Shown here one piece after another: positions 35,900 to 44,322 of a DNA stretch of 64,000 nucleotides. How positions within the stretch are numbered: the first letter of the stretch is position 1; each line of letters starts with the position of its first letter. This DNA is from Peribacillus sp. FSL E2-0218. Its GTDB lineage: Bacteria > Bacillota > Bacilli > Bacillales > DSM-1321. A program made the translations under genes and the position numbers. The notes under the pieces are model-generated. The model made no database searches, was not told the origin of the DNA, and saw only the letters and a list, made by a program, of their open reading frames with translations. The DNA lies in NCBI RefSeq assembly GCF_037992945.1, contig NZ_CP150304.1:4033501-4097500 (forward strand). Reading direction: 5' to 3'.

Positions 35900-37094
35900 T
35901 ACTCTTTACTCCACTCTTATAAACCATCGGTGAAATGCCAATCATCTTCTTGAAGGCACTGCAAAAGTAATGCTGAGTACTATACCCGACCATATCCGCC
36001 ACTTCATAGATTTTTAGATAAGGGTCCTTTATCAGCAGTAGGGCTTTATTTATTCGTACCTTCGTCAGATAGTGTATGAACGAAACCCCTAATTCATTTT
36101 TAATTTGCTTGCTTAAATACGTAGGGCTCACCTGTACAATGGCAGCCACTTCTTTCAATGAAATCGAATGCTCGTCATAGTGTTGATCGATATAATTTTT
36201 AGCCAATAAAACCATCGGCGATAAACTTTTGGAGGTTTTTACCTCTGTAATTAACTCGGTATATTGCTTTGGAAAAGCTAGGAGATCATGAAACATGTTC
36301 TCGGCACAAACAATCCCCTTGCCCAAGAATTTTTCGGCATAGTCTTTTATTTCCCTGTTCTGTGTGAGCAGCTGTTCCATATTGACGCCTGGGATAAGTA
36401 CGACAATATTGCCTGAATGGTCTTCAAAAAGCTCAACGTTTGGATACGCATTCAAAATATGCTTGATGATATTCTTCAATGAAAAGTTTATTAAACTATC
36501 ACTCCAATACCGCTCCGCTCCACCGTCATCAATTCCTCTGACTACCTTGAAAACCGACATCCCTATATGGCCTTCAAGCTTCAGCTCCAGTAGCTGGCAC
36601 TGTTCATGGACTTCTTCTTCGGTAAATGAACCTGAGCACCAGTTTTGCAGGAATTTTTCTTTAAGCAGTGGTTTATTTCCCTCCAGTTGCTGCGCAAGCC
36701 GCTTACTTCTGCTGTTTTTTTCGAGATGTTCCGTAGCCCTTTTCACCGTTTTGATTAGTTCATCCTTGTTAACAGGTTTTATTATATAGTCAAATGCACC
36801 CATCTTGATCGCCTGTTGTGCATAGCCAAACTCATCGTAGCCCGATATGACGATAAAAATGGCGTCTGGAAGGTTTTTTCGCAATTGCTCCATCAATTCC
36901 AATCCATTTAGAAACGGCATATTAATATCAATGAATAAAATATCGGGCTTCAATTCGATGGCCATGTCCAATGCCATTTCACCATCTTCCGCTTCTCCTA
37001 TTACGTGAACGGAGTAATCCTCCCAGTCAGCTGCGAACCTAAGTCCTTTCCTTATCGTTGTTTCATCTTCGGCAATTAATAACTCCCACATCAT
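35892..37094 (-). CDS. YesN-like response regulator with AraC-type DNA-binding domain
   Basis: 400 residues. The receiver domain (about 1-120) has ED..., phosphorylatable D in PDILFIDINMP, and K in YIIKPVNK. A middle region follows, then an AraC helix-turn-helix pair (about 300-400: HSISLKEVAAIVQVSPTYLSKQIK, IYEVADMVGYSTQHYFCSAFKK). It pairs with the adjacent YesM-like kinase. The start at 37094 follows GTGGAGG. It is the natural candidate to bind the repeated 30-bp promoter elements of this locus. Confidence 0.92.
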   Translation of the reverse strand: MMWELLIAEDETTIRKGLRFAADWEDYSVHVIGEAEDGEMALDMAIELKPDILFIDINMPFLNGLELMEQLRKNLPDAIFIVISGYDEFGYAQQAIKMGAFDYIIKPVNKDELIKTVKRATEHLEKNSRSKRLAQQLEGNKPLLKEKFLQNWCSGSFTEEEVHEQCQLLELKLEGHIGMSVFKVVRGIDDGGAERYWSDSLINFSLKNIIKHILNAYPNVELFEDHSGNIVVLIPGVNMEQLLTQNREIKDYAEKFLGKGIVCAENMFHDLLAFPKQYTELITEVKTSKSLSPMVLLAKNYIDQHYDEHSISLKEVAAIVQVSPTYLSKQIKNELGVSFIHYLTKVRINKALLLIKDPYLKIYEVADMVGYSTQHYFCSAFKKMIGISPMVYKSGVKSND

Positions 37095-37131
37095 AAAACC
37101 TCCACGACAGCCCATAAATTTTGCAAGCGCT

Positions 37132-38925
37132 TTATTTATTGATTATAGGAAGTATCGCTATCACTGTTGTCCCCGTTCCATATTCACTGAATACTTGTAA
37201 TCCATATTGCGATCCATATGACAACAGAATTCTTTCATTTACATTAAATAAGCCATAACCTTTATGGTCACCACTCATATTCTTTAAAGCATGATTCAAT
37301 TTTTTCAAGGGCTCCGCCTCGATTCCGACTCCTGTATCCCTAACGGCAAATAAAAGCTGATCGTTCCTTTTACATATGCTGATCGAGATTTTTCCTTTTC
37401 CTCTTTTGTTCCTTATTCCGTGATAGATCGCATTCTCGACCAAAGGCTGTAAAATAAGCTTCAGCACTTGGTTATTTTTTACCGTTTCATCCACATCCAA
37501 TTGATATCCTATTTTGGATTCATAGCGGGTCATCTGTATGGTAAGGTAACTGACTATATGCTCGACCTCTTCTTCAACCGTTATGAATTCATTTCCCTTA
37601 TTCAAGCCAATTCTGAATAAGGTTGTCAGTGCATTGACCATTTCTATGATTTTATCGGCTTTATACTCGCTTGCCATCCATTGGATGGTGTCTAATGTAT
37701 TGTATAAGAAATGCGGCTTGATTTGCGCTTGCAATATTTTAAGCTCTGCTTCCCTTTTACTTTTTTGTTCCTTATAGACAAGATCGATGAGCTCCTCCAC
37801 TTCCTGGATCATTTTATTATAGCTGTTGCCCAACTGACCAATTTCATCGTCATACTTCGAGTGAAAACGGAGGTCGAATCGTCTTTCCTCCACATTCCCC
37901 ATTAATGTCTTGAGTTTTGTTAATGGCTTCGTTATCGTATTCGCAAAGAATAAAGACACGATCAAACTGATGATTAAAGTGATGATGGCGATGATCAAAG
38001 TGAGTCCTTGAACTTTGGATACGACCTTGGTCGTTTCATTAATCGAAAACACCCCGACAATCTTCCAACCGATATCGGGAACCGTATTGTAAATGATTTG
38101 GAACTTGTCATGCTCAATCTCTTTTTCGATCGGCGGCGATTCATCGTTCGCCAGCCAGCTTGGATGGATGCGGTAAACCGTCGAGTTAACCGGTGAATAA
38201 ACCACTTTGCTTTCTTTATCCATGATGAAAATGAAGCCGCTTTTACCAAGCTTGATCGATTCTATCACGCTTTTTATGAAATCGAATTTAAGGTCAATTA
38301 AAATGACGCCCTCAACTTCCTTGGTTGTCGGGTTTTCAATGGCTTTGACCAGTGATAGCACATTATTGACTTGATAATCCGAGGTGTTTGTAAGATTCCT
38401 GCCGATCGGCTTTGAAATCAACTGGATCTTTCCTGGTGTTTGTATCGCCTTTTTATACCAAGACTCCTTCGTAAGCGGATCTCTGGAAATCCTCGTCATC
38501 TCATTACTGATCAGCTGATCGTACCGATTCACTAGAATGATTCCTGCTATTTCCTGATGCCTGTCTTTATAGATTTGGATTTTTTCCTTCGCCTTTTGCT
38601 CTATCTTTTCAGCTGGTTTTTTTTGTTCCAAAAATTGTCCAACGGATTCTTCGTTCGCTAAGTAATACATAATATTATCATTCTCTTGAATTAGTACTTT
38701 AATGTGGTTCCATACTTGGTCAATCATCTGATCTGTGTGCCTGTTCGCTTCCTTTTCAATGGATTTCTTATATATTTCCCCGCCAAAAAAACTCAGGGTC
38801 ATGATACACAAGATGATGATGATAAAAAAATAGAAAAATAGTTTAAATCGGATACTGCTGTTATTGAAATGTGCTAGCAATTTGAGCGCAATAGTGAACT
38901 CTCCCTCTCCCTTTTCTTGGGTCAT
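37132..38925 (-). CDS. YesM-like sensor histidine kinase
   Basis: 597 residues from the ATG at 38925. It has an N-terminal membrane segment (FKLFFYFFIIIILCIMTLSFF), an extracellular dCACHE-like sensor (about 50-290), a second membrane segment (TLIIAIITLIISLIVSLFF), a HAMP domain, and a His_kinase module with H in QIKPHFLYNTLD and an ATP-binding domain (PLVENAIYHGIR, DTGVGI). No strong ribosome binding site is seen before this ATG, so the start is uncertain; the frame extends 71 residues upstream. It phosphorylates the YesN-like regulator 17-37 bp downstream. Confidence 0.88.
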   Translation of the reverse strand: MTQEKGEGEFTIALKLLAHFNNSSIRFKLFFYFFIIIILCIMTLSFFGGEIYKKSIEKEANRHTDQMIDQVWNHIKVLIQENDNIMYYLANEESVGQFLEQKKPAEKIEQKAKEKIQIYKDRHQEIAGIILVNRYDQLISNEMTRISRDPLTKESWYKKAIQTPGKIQLISKPIGRNLTNTSDYQVNNVLSLVKAIENPTTKEVEGVILIDLKFDFIKSVIESIKLGKSGFIFIMDKESKVVYSPVNSTVYRIHPSWLANDESPPIEKEIEHDKFQIIYNTVPDIGWKIVGVFSINETTKVVSKVQGLTLIIAIITLIISLIVSLFFANTITKPLTKLKTLMGNVEERRFDLRFHSKYDDEIGQLGNSYNKMIQEVEELIDLVYKEQKSKREAELKILQAQIKPHFLYNTLDTIQWMASEYKADKIIEMVNALTTLFRIGLNKGNEFITVEEEVEHIVSYLTIQMTRYESKIGYQLDVDETVKNNQVLKLILQPLVENAIYHGIRNKRGKGKISISICKRNDQLLFAVRDTGVGIEAEPLKKLNHALKNMSGDHKGYGLFNVNERILLSYGSQYGLQVFSEYGTGTTVIAILPIINK

Positions 38926-39055
38926 GGTTATATTATTACCAATGTGTTGCTCATTTTCAATAAAATTCATAATAATCAAAAAATAAATTCCCAACGGTTG
39001 ATACCATAGAAAAATCGAAATTGTTAAGAAACAATTCCGATTTTTCCGCTTACTA

Positions 39056-40060
39056 TTAGTATTGTCGTGATGATAAAGCTTCCTCTGCCGCATCTTTCCC
39101 AACAAACACATCTTCATCCGTTTTGATCCATCTTTCAATTTCTTTTCCAGCTTTTAAATCTTTCGCTGCTTGAGCAAGCTGAGGTCCCAATAATGGATTA
39201 CATTCGACTATAATATTTGACTTACCTGCGATGACCGCTTCGAAAATATCTTTAATGCCATCCACCGATACCACTTTGATATCCTTACCTGGCTTCAATC
39301 CATATTCTTCGATCGCTTGTATCGCCCCTAATGCCATATCATCATTATGAGCGTAAACCGCATCGATATTATCGCCATCCGATTTCAAAAATGCTTCCAT
39401 TACTTCCTTGCCTTTCGTACGTGTAAAATCACCTGTTTGTGATTTAATGATTTTATAATTGGCATTCGCTTTGATTTCCTTGGCGAATCCAGCCATGCGA
39501 TCATTTGCCGCACTAGCTCCGACCGTTCCCTGGAGCTCTACAATATTCACCTTCGAATCCTTGCCCATCAAATTGATCAACTCTTTGGCAGCGTTTTCAC
39601 CTTCTGTAATGAAATCGGAACCGATAAAGCTTGTATAAAGTGATTCATCCTTAACTTTAATTCCACGATCTAACAAGATGACTGGGATACCAGCATTTTT
39701 AGCTTCCTTCAGAACCGTTTCCCAGCCGGACTCAACAACGGGAGCCAATGCAATCAAATCCACTTTTTGAGCAATAAAGCTTCTAAGGGCTTTGATTTGA
39801 TTTTCTTGTTTTTGCTGAGCATCCGAGAACTTCAATTCAAATTGGGGGTCATTGCCCAACGTTTTTTTTATGGAGTCGGTTTCCGCTGTTCGCCAGCCGC
39901 TTTCAGCACCAATTTGCGAGAAACCTACAACGATTTTATCCCCCTTGCCTTTCGAAGTGCCACCGCTTGAGCCGGATGATTCGCTATTGCACCCTGCCAA
40001 CAAAAAGATTGCCAACATTGAAGCAATTAACAGCATCCAACCCTTCTTTGCTTTCCCCAT
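39056..40060 (-). CDS. Sugar-binding lipoprotein of the galactofuranose-type ABC importer (YtfQ-like)
   Basis: 334 residues. A lipoprotein signal ends LLAGC (C24), followed by a serine/glycine linker and one Peripla_BP_4 domain (VVGFSQIGAESGWRTAETDS..., ALAPVVESGWETVLKEAK, PVILLDRGI, YAHNDDMALGAI, VECNPLLGPQLA). These features match YtfQ, which binds galactofuranose in E. coli. First gene of the unit with the kinase, regulator and tandem sensor. AAGGGGGAAAAGAA precedes the ATG. Two copies of the activator element lie upstream. Confidence 0.9.
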   Translation of the reverse strand: MGKAKKGWMLLIASMLAIFLLAGCNSESSGSSGGTSKGKGDKIVVGFSQIGAESGWRTAETDSIKKTLGNDPQFELKFSDAQQKQENQIKALRSFIAQKVDLIALAPVVESGWETVLKEAKNAGIPVILLDRGIKVKDESLYTSFIGSDFITEGENAAKELINLMGKDSKVNIVELQGTVGASAANDRMAGFAKEIKANANYKIIKSQTGDFTRTKGKEVMEAFLKSDGDNIDAVYAHNDDMALGAIQAIEEYGLKPGKDIKVVSVDGIKDIFEAVIAGKSNIIVECNPLLGPQLAQAAKDLKAGKEIERWIKTDEDVFVGKDAAEEALSSRQY

Positions 40061-40090
40061 TTCTTTTCCCCCTTAAAGTTATTCCACATT

Positions 40091-40143
40091 AGATTACAGC
40101 TTAAAAAGAAGAAAGTATTTATAATAAAACAGGATTATTTATA
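40091..40143 (-). promoter_or_regulatory. Shared 30-bp activator element and promoter of the binding-protein gene
   Basis: The element at 40114-40143 reads on the minus strand as TATAAATAAT, ten bases, TATAAATACT: two TAAATA cores 20 bp apart. A 17-bp gap leads to TAATCT (40091-40096). The start codon of the YtfQ-like gene is 30 bp further. Confidence 0.68.
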
Positions 40144-40253
40144 ATTTTTAGTTTTTTTGACATGTATTCATATGTGATCAAGAATGTCAGGATAACCAGA
40201 ACCCATCAAACGAGGGCAAAAAGTAATGGAGTTATCTTTCTTCCAGATTTGCT

Positions 40254-40409
40254 TTATCCCTTAACGATCTTTATGATTTCATTACATGTTGTGCACATGA
40301 TCAACGTAGGTCCATTTAACTGTTTGATTGTCGACAGCTGTTGATGCTCACATTTTTTTATGGTGATCCCCCCATTCTTTAAAATTGGAGTCAACTGGTT
40401 TAACGCCAT
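40254..40409 (-). CDS. Possible 51-residue zinc-ribbon-like small protein
   Basis: Short ORF ending ...KKCEHQQLSTIKQLNG then PTLIMCTTCNEIIKIVKG. The C-x-H and CTTC pairs would make a small zinc site. An activator-type promoter (40439-40491) lies directly upstream and would produce an mRNA starting about 23 bp before the ATG. The ATG has no good ribosome binding site; a GGGGGG tract fits instead an ATA codon at 40361, giving a 35-residue form. Not recognised as a known family; it could be a chance ORF in a long leader. Confidence 0.4.
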   Translation of the reverse strand: MALNQLTPILKNGGITIKKCEHQQLSTIKQLNGPTLIMCTTCNEIIKIVKG

Positions 40410-40438
40410 CCGGAGTCCGGTTACAGTTGACTACCATA

Positions 40439-40491
40439 AGATTACAAAATAGGCTCGGAATAGTATTTACAATAAAACGCCATTATTTATG
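40439..40491 (-). promoter_or_regulatory. Distal copy of the shared 30-bp activator element and promoter
   Basis: The element at 40462-40491 reads on the minus strand as CATAAATAAT, ten bases, TGTAAATACT, with TAAATA cores 20 bp apart; 17 bp on is TAATCT (40439-40444). It faces the small zinc-ribbon ORF and, beyond it, the YtfQ-like gene. Confidence 0.65.
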
Positions 40492-40601
40492 AATTTCCAT
40501 GCTTGATCTAGAATTGGACCATCACCATTCTGGCTTTATTCTGCAACTGTTCGTCTTGGCTGGACTCACATGATGTGATCCTGCCAAACTTGATATATTG
40601 A

Positions 40602-40643
40602 TAAAAAAACTCGCCTTTCCAAGTAGGAAAAGCGAGTTTTTTT
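40602..40643. terminator. Bidirectional terminator after the FtsH-like gene
   Basis: An ACTCGC..TTTCC stem with GGAAA.GCGAGT around the loop at 40619-40625, flanked by AAAAAAA and TTTTTTT. Confidence 0.85.
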
Positions 40644-41097
40644 AATATCGTGGACGGTTCCATCTTTTTATCACCCGTAACATGAGGACAATGACGAAAA
40701 CCATGATCAAAAGGAGTATGAACGGCAATGTCGTTGTAAGAACGGTGACCCACCCGCTTACATCAGTATCTGGCGGTATCATGACAATTTGTTCTATATT
40801 ATGTTCGTCCGCAGCTCGATTGATCGTATTCAGCGCGAACTCACTGTTCGGGACAATTACGTTAAAAGATTGATCCTTTCCATCAGCTTTCAGGCGGCCG
40901 CTTATTTCATATACACTTTTTTTCGGCTCCAATTTCAAGGATGTCACCTTTCCAGCCTCTAATGTTGAATAAAATTCAGCATCGGTCAATGTCTCTTTCT
41001 TCTCGCCATGCTCGTAATGGGTGAAACCAAAACCAGCAGCCAACAACACGGCCAAAATAATTACATAAAAAAACTTAGTGCGGAAAATTGCCTTCAT
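40642..41097 (-). CDS. Stand-alone FtsH N-terminal (membrane/extracellular) domain
   Basis: 151 residues: membrane segment 1 (FFYVIILAVLLAAGFGF), an extracytoplasmic domain with DAEFYSTLEAGKVTSLKLEPKKSVYEISGRL, then membrane segment 2 (LTTTLPFILLLIMVFVIVLML) and a short basic tail. This is the FtsH_ext arrangement (Y..F...l..g.V..v.i.....v.G.l) but the protein stops where the AAA+ and protease domains should begin. No frameshifted remainder is seen downstream, where a terminator follows at once. It may modulate full FtsH by mixing in its hexamer (inference). Confidence 0.75.
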   Translation of the reverse strand: MKAIFRTKFFYVIILAVLLAAGFGFTHYEHGEKKETLTDAEFYSTLEAGKVTSLKLEPKKSVYEISGRLKADGKDQSFNVIVPNSEFALNTINRAADEHNIEQIVMIPPDTDVSGWVTVLTTTLPFILLLIMVFVIVLMLRVIKRWNRPRY

Positions 41098-41432
41098 CTA
41101 ATACCTTCTCCCATGTTAAAACAAACTAAAGGTAATAGTATCATATATAGTTAATTATTAACAATTAAACCAATAGGAGAAGATCGGGACAGCCCGTAGT
41201 CAAAACTGAGGGTAACATGCGTAATGCCATTTCATCCCCTCTACAAGGGAATGGAGATAGAAGTTCGATTGCCTATAGTTTTCATATTTTATACATCGAT
41301 CGTTTCATTACACTCAGCTTAAACATTTAGAAAGGACCATTTAACCCACAGTTTTTGAGGTTTATACTTTCGTAGGCCAGCACGAACTGGGCAGCTTTCT
41401 TTAGGGTATTGGTTTATGAGGGTAATGGAGCT

Positions 41433-41468
41433 TAAAAAAGATGCCATCTGCAAAATACAGACAGCATC
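41433..41468 (-). terminator. Terminator downstream of the VOC gene
   Basis: GATGC..TCTG / CAGA..GCATC stem with a symmetric 2-base internal loop (41440-41468), followed on the minus strand by TTTTTT. The remaining interval 41098-41432 holds nothing recognisable. Confidence 0.68.
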
Positions 41469-41526
41469 ACCTTTTTCATGTCTTATATAAGGCGTACATG
41501 TTAAGTGAAGGGGTGTTCGTTTTGGC

Positions 41527-41943
41527 TTATTCTTGCCTGAACCCACTTTCATCCATGTAGAATACTTCCCAAAGATGTCCGTCCAAATCCCTGAAGCTCC
41601 AACCGTACATGAATCCATGGTCGATGGCTTCATTATAGGGCTGTGCGCCGGCATTCAATGCCCTAGTGACGACTTCGTCGACTTCTTGCTTACTATTTAC
41701 CGATAGGGCGACAATCGCTTCCGCACTCGTTTCCGAATTCGGGATTTCCATCTTCGTAAACGTCTTGAAATAATCCTCAACCAATAGCATGACGTAAATC
41801 GATTCACTGATAACCATGCACGTTGCGTTTTCATTGGTCATTTGCTCGTTAAAGGCAAAGCCCACTTTAGTGAAGAATTGTATCGAAGCATCCAAATCTT
41901 TAACAGGCAGGTTAACGAATATCTTTTCTGCTTGAACTCTCAT
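41527..41943 (-). CDS. VOC-family (glyoxalase/dioxygenase fold) protein
   Basis: 138 residues. KIFVNLPVKDLDASIQFFTKVGFAFN and PYNEAIDHGFMYGWSFRDLDGHLWEVFYMD are typical of the vicinal oxygen chelate fold, in the YaeR/PhnB-like subgroup with the ending 'f.DpdGh.wE...'. The family includes glyoxalases, resistance proteins and dioxygenases; the substrate cannot be predicted. The start at 41943 is preceded by AGGGTGA. Single-gene unit. Confidence 0.85.
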   Translation of the reverse strand: MRVQAEKIFVNLPVKDLDASIQFFTKVGFAFNEQMTNENATCMVISESIYVMLLVEDYFKTFTKMEIPNSETSAEAIVALSVNSKQEVDEVVTRALNAGAQPYNEAIDHGFMYGWSFRDLDGHLWEVFYMDESGFRQE

Positions 41944-42160
41944 CCTATTCACCCTCGCTTGATTTATTTGTTCACTCACCTATTATTCGCTGTTTTTTTA
42001 GAATATCCTGCTGGCAGCACTGATAGCGGTCCAAGTCAAAATATGAACCAGTTCATTACCCATCTTAAATCTTTAATATGCTATAGACATTGAGCGAATG
42101 CAGCGTGCGTATTCCTGAAAGGTCTATCTTGCTGGGTGGATAAATAAAGTTCATGATCAT

Positions 42161-42200
42161 AAAAACATCCTTTGCAATAATCGCTACAAAGGATGTTTTG
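42161..42200 (-). terminator. Terminator downstream of the PTS IIA gene
   Basis: AAACATCCTTTG / CAAAGGATGTTT stem with a 12-nt loop; the minus strand continues TTTT. Confidence 0.82.
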
Positions 42201-42231
42201 CGGGTTTACACTTTAGTAAACCCTTAATTTT

Positions 42232-42723
42232 TTACTTTAAATAAACTTTCATAATCTCCGTTTCGTTCATGATCGCTTCGCTGTTAGCTGTTTTTTCCAC
42301 TTTTTCAACGAGCTCACCATTCGTGATGACGATCGGAGTGATAATGCTTGGTGCATTCGATTTAAGGAATTCGATATCGAATGTAACGAGCTTGTCCCCG
42401 GCTTTTACACGCTGCCCTTCTGCGACATGGACTTCGAATCCTTCACCTTTAAGGTTCACCGTTTCTAGCCCGATATGCATCAGCAATTCAATCCCATTTT
42501 TCGTCTTAAGTCCTATTGCATGCTTCGTATGAAAAACCTGGACCACTTCTGCATCTATCGGAGCCACGACAAGGCCCTCCTCAGGAAGGATCGCGATCCC
42601 ATCTCCCATCAGCTTCCCGGAGAACACCGGATCTGGAACATCCTCCATCTTTATGACTTGTCCGTTTATCGGTGCAAGCAATTGCTCCACACTATCTTTT
42701 TTTCCGAATAATTTCTTGAACAT
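42232..42723 (-). CDS. crr: PTS glucose-type IIA component
   Basis: 163 residues, the size of a free EIIA-Glc. LLAPINGQVIKMEDVPDPVFSGKLMGDG, the HTKHAIGL segment with the accessory histidine and ELLMHIGLETVNL with the phosphorylated histidine are all present. It accepts phosphate from HPr and passes it to a IIB domain. Free IIA proteins often serve permeases lacking a IIA domain; BglP in this window has its own. The start at 42723 follows AGGAAGGGG. Confidence 0.9.
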   Translation of the reverse strand: MFKKLFGKKDSVEQLLAPINGQVIKMEDVPDPVFSGKLMGDGIAILPEEGLVVAPIDAEVVQVFHTKHAIGLKTKNGIELLMHIGLETVNLKGEGFEVHVAEGQRVKAGDKLVTFDIEFLKSNAPSIITPIVITNGELVEKVEKTANSEAIMNETEIMKVYLK

Positions 42724-42786
42724 AATAGACCCCTTCCTCTTTCCAGTCGAATTTATCAAGACAAAAAGTCTTCATCTCTTGCCCTA

Positions 42787-43398
42787 TTAATAAACCTTTG
42801 TTTCCTTATCTATTTTTTCCACCTTCATGAAATCGAACGCTGCTTCATACCCTTTGCCTTGCGGGCTGCAGGCATAAAGGCCGACTTTCATCTTCCTTGC
42901 CTCTTCAACGAGATGGGTCATCCTTATTTGGCTCCACGAAGTGCCATCCAATGAATAATCCACATAAAAGTCGTTGTCCCTTCTCGTGATGCGATAAAAT
43001 AGCGGAGCCCCGTCTTCTGAAATTTCCTGGCTTGACCAATCAGAATACCCTTGATTTGTTGCAACCACACCTAATTTACTTTGGCCATCAGGGATATATT
43101 CAACCGACGTCTTTAGCCATGTCTCGGTTGAGAAGCGCACCATCAAGCCCGCTTGGTCATATCTATTGACTGGATTGGATTTCACTTTCGTCGTTAAACG
43201 AAAATCCCCGTTTACCTCATGGTATAAAAAATGCCCATTATCCGCTTGAAAGCCATAATGAGTTTTTTGCCAAAAATCGGTTTGATTATCCGTTTTAATG
43301 ACTAAAATCGAATCCTCCGCATTAATACTCCATGCTTTCGGCTCGGAGTGCCAAGTTAATTTCGTTCCGAATCCAGAAGCATGGTTAAACTCCTCCAT
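42787..43398 (-). CDS. DUF1349 (concanavalin-like) domain protein
   Basis: 203 residues from MEEFNHASGF. DFWQKTHYGFQADNGHFLY, YDQAGLMVRFSTETWLKTSVEY and RKMKVGLYACSPQGKGYEAAFDFMKV are typical of DUF1349, a beta-sandwich found alone in Bacillus and as an accessory module in glycosidases, including the C-terminus of the GH2 protein at 26198-29575. No signal peptide. The ribosome binding site before 43398 is weak, so the start is uncertain. It likely binds sugars or glycans; no catalytic residues can be named. Confidence 0.78.
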   Translation of the reverse strand: MEEFNHASGFGTKLTWHSEPKAWSINAEDSILVIKTDNQTDFWQKTHYGFQADNGHFLYHEVNGDFRLTTKVKSNPVNRYDQAGLMVRFSTETWLKTSVEYIPDGQSKLGVVATNQGYSDWSSQEISEDGAPLFYRITRRDNDFYVDYSLDGTSWSQIRMTHLVEEARKMKVGLYACSPQGKGYEAAFDFMKVEKIDKETKVY

Positions 43399-43664
43399 TA
43401 ATATAGCCGTTATGATCGTTGCCACCTTTCTAACAATTGATGCATGCACGCAGGACTTTCGCCAACAAAATCATTAATATTTTGTTAATTCCGATAATAC
43501 AAGCTTATCATAAGTCGACCACGTTTGAGAATTATCAGGTTCCGGAGCGCAGGGCAAGCAGAAGGCGATCAAATTCTACACACATTCCGGCACAAGAAAA
43601 AGCGATACTTCATAAGGAAAAACCGCCCCTTTTTTAACCGATTCGAAAATGGCGCTGAACGTAC

Positions 43665-44048
43665 TTATTTCTTTTTCGCTTTGGCTTCGGCTTTTTTAAT
43701 ATTCTCCTTCCCCCTGAATGTAACGATCTCACTTATTACATCATAAGGAATCGGCTTGTTGAGCGGAAACTGAACGGCCCCTTTCGACCGTTTATAGTCC
43801 GATAAAGCATCTTCAAAGGCCAAGATCCCGCTCGGTGTCGGATAAAATCCGATATGGTTTTTATAAGCCGCGAAATGGACCAGGTTGCCATGTATGGCAA
43901 ACGTGGGCATTTGATAACTAATCTTTTCACTAGCTTCCGGTGCCGCAGCTTTTATCACGTTCCTTACCGTTTTCAAAATCTCCTGTACCTCTTCGGGAAA
44001 TTGCAAGATATATTCATCAATTGTATGAAAAGTTTTGGCTCCTACCAT
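43665..44048 (-). CDS. YdhG/DUF1801-type frataxin-like protein
   Basis: 127 residues: FHTIDEYILQFPEEVQEILKTVR, APEASEKISYQMPTF, LVHFAAYKNHIGFYPTP and a lysine-rich tail. This is the DUF1801 fold; its B. subtilis member YdhG is described as the frataxin-like intracellular iron chaperone Fra. GAAAGGAG precedes the ATG. Single gene. The 43399-43664 interval shows nothing further. Confidence 0.85.
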   Translation of the reverse strand: MVGAKTFHTIDEYILQFPEEVQEILKTVRNVIKAAAPEASEKISYQMPTFAIHGNLVHFAAYKNHIGFYPTPSGILAFEDALSDYKRSKGAVQFPLNKPIPYDVISEIVTFRGKENIKKAEAKAKKK

Positions 44049-44139
44049 GATTTCTCCTTTCGTCGTTCAATTTGTCGTTATTCTATATTATAGCAATTTT
44101 TAGGATTCTTTATTTCTGTTTCTCAAGTAGTGTGTTGTG

Positions 44140-44217
44140 GTTGATTTCCCTCAATGCCGCTTTTTCGAGAGGGCGGGCACTCCTGACGCCGAAGTCTCGC
44201 AATCTGCTCCAATCAAC
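44140..44217. repeat. Degenerate Bacillus-type intergenic repeat (MITE-like)
   Basis: Bounded by GTTGATT (44140-44146) and AATCAAC (44211-44217), an inverted pair. The interior (GAGAGGGCGGGCACTCC...TCTCGCAATCTGCTCC) resembles the GC-rich 'GTTGATTTCCGCTCC' intergenic repeats common in this genus. No coding capacity. Confidence 0.5.
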
Positions 44218-44265
44218 ATTTAGTAGCTTCGCCTTAAATAAGAAATCTTTACGAAAAGGGACTAA

Positions 44266-44312
44266 TAAACAAAGGAGTCCGCTACAAGTGGCTTATAGCG
44301 GACTCCTTTGTT
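44266..44312 (-). terminator. Terminator of the licT-bgl operon
   Basis: A 15-bp perfect stem (44270-44284 with 44296-44310, arm CAAAGGAGTCCGCTA), ending on the minus strand in TTTATT, 11 bp past bglH. Confidence 0.85.
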
Positions 44313-44322
44313 TATAGGAAGA

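Noticed and set aside
41319..41654. 111-residue minus-strand ORF overlapping the VOC gene
   Set aside because: Shares sequence with the VOC gene in another frame and runs through its terminator.
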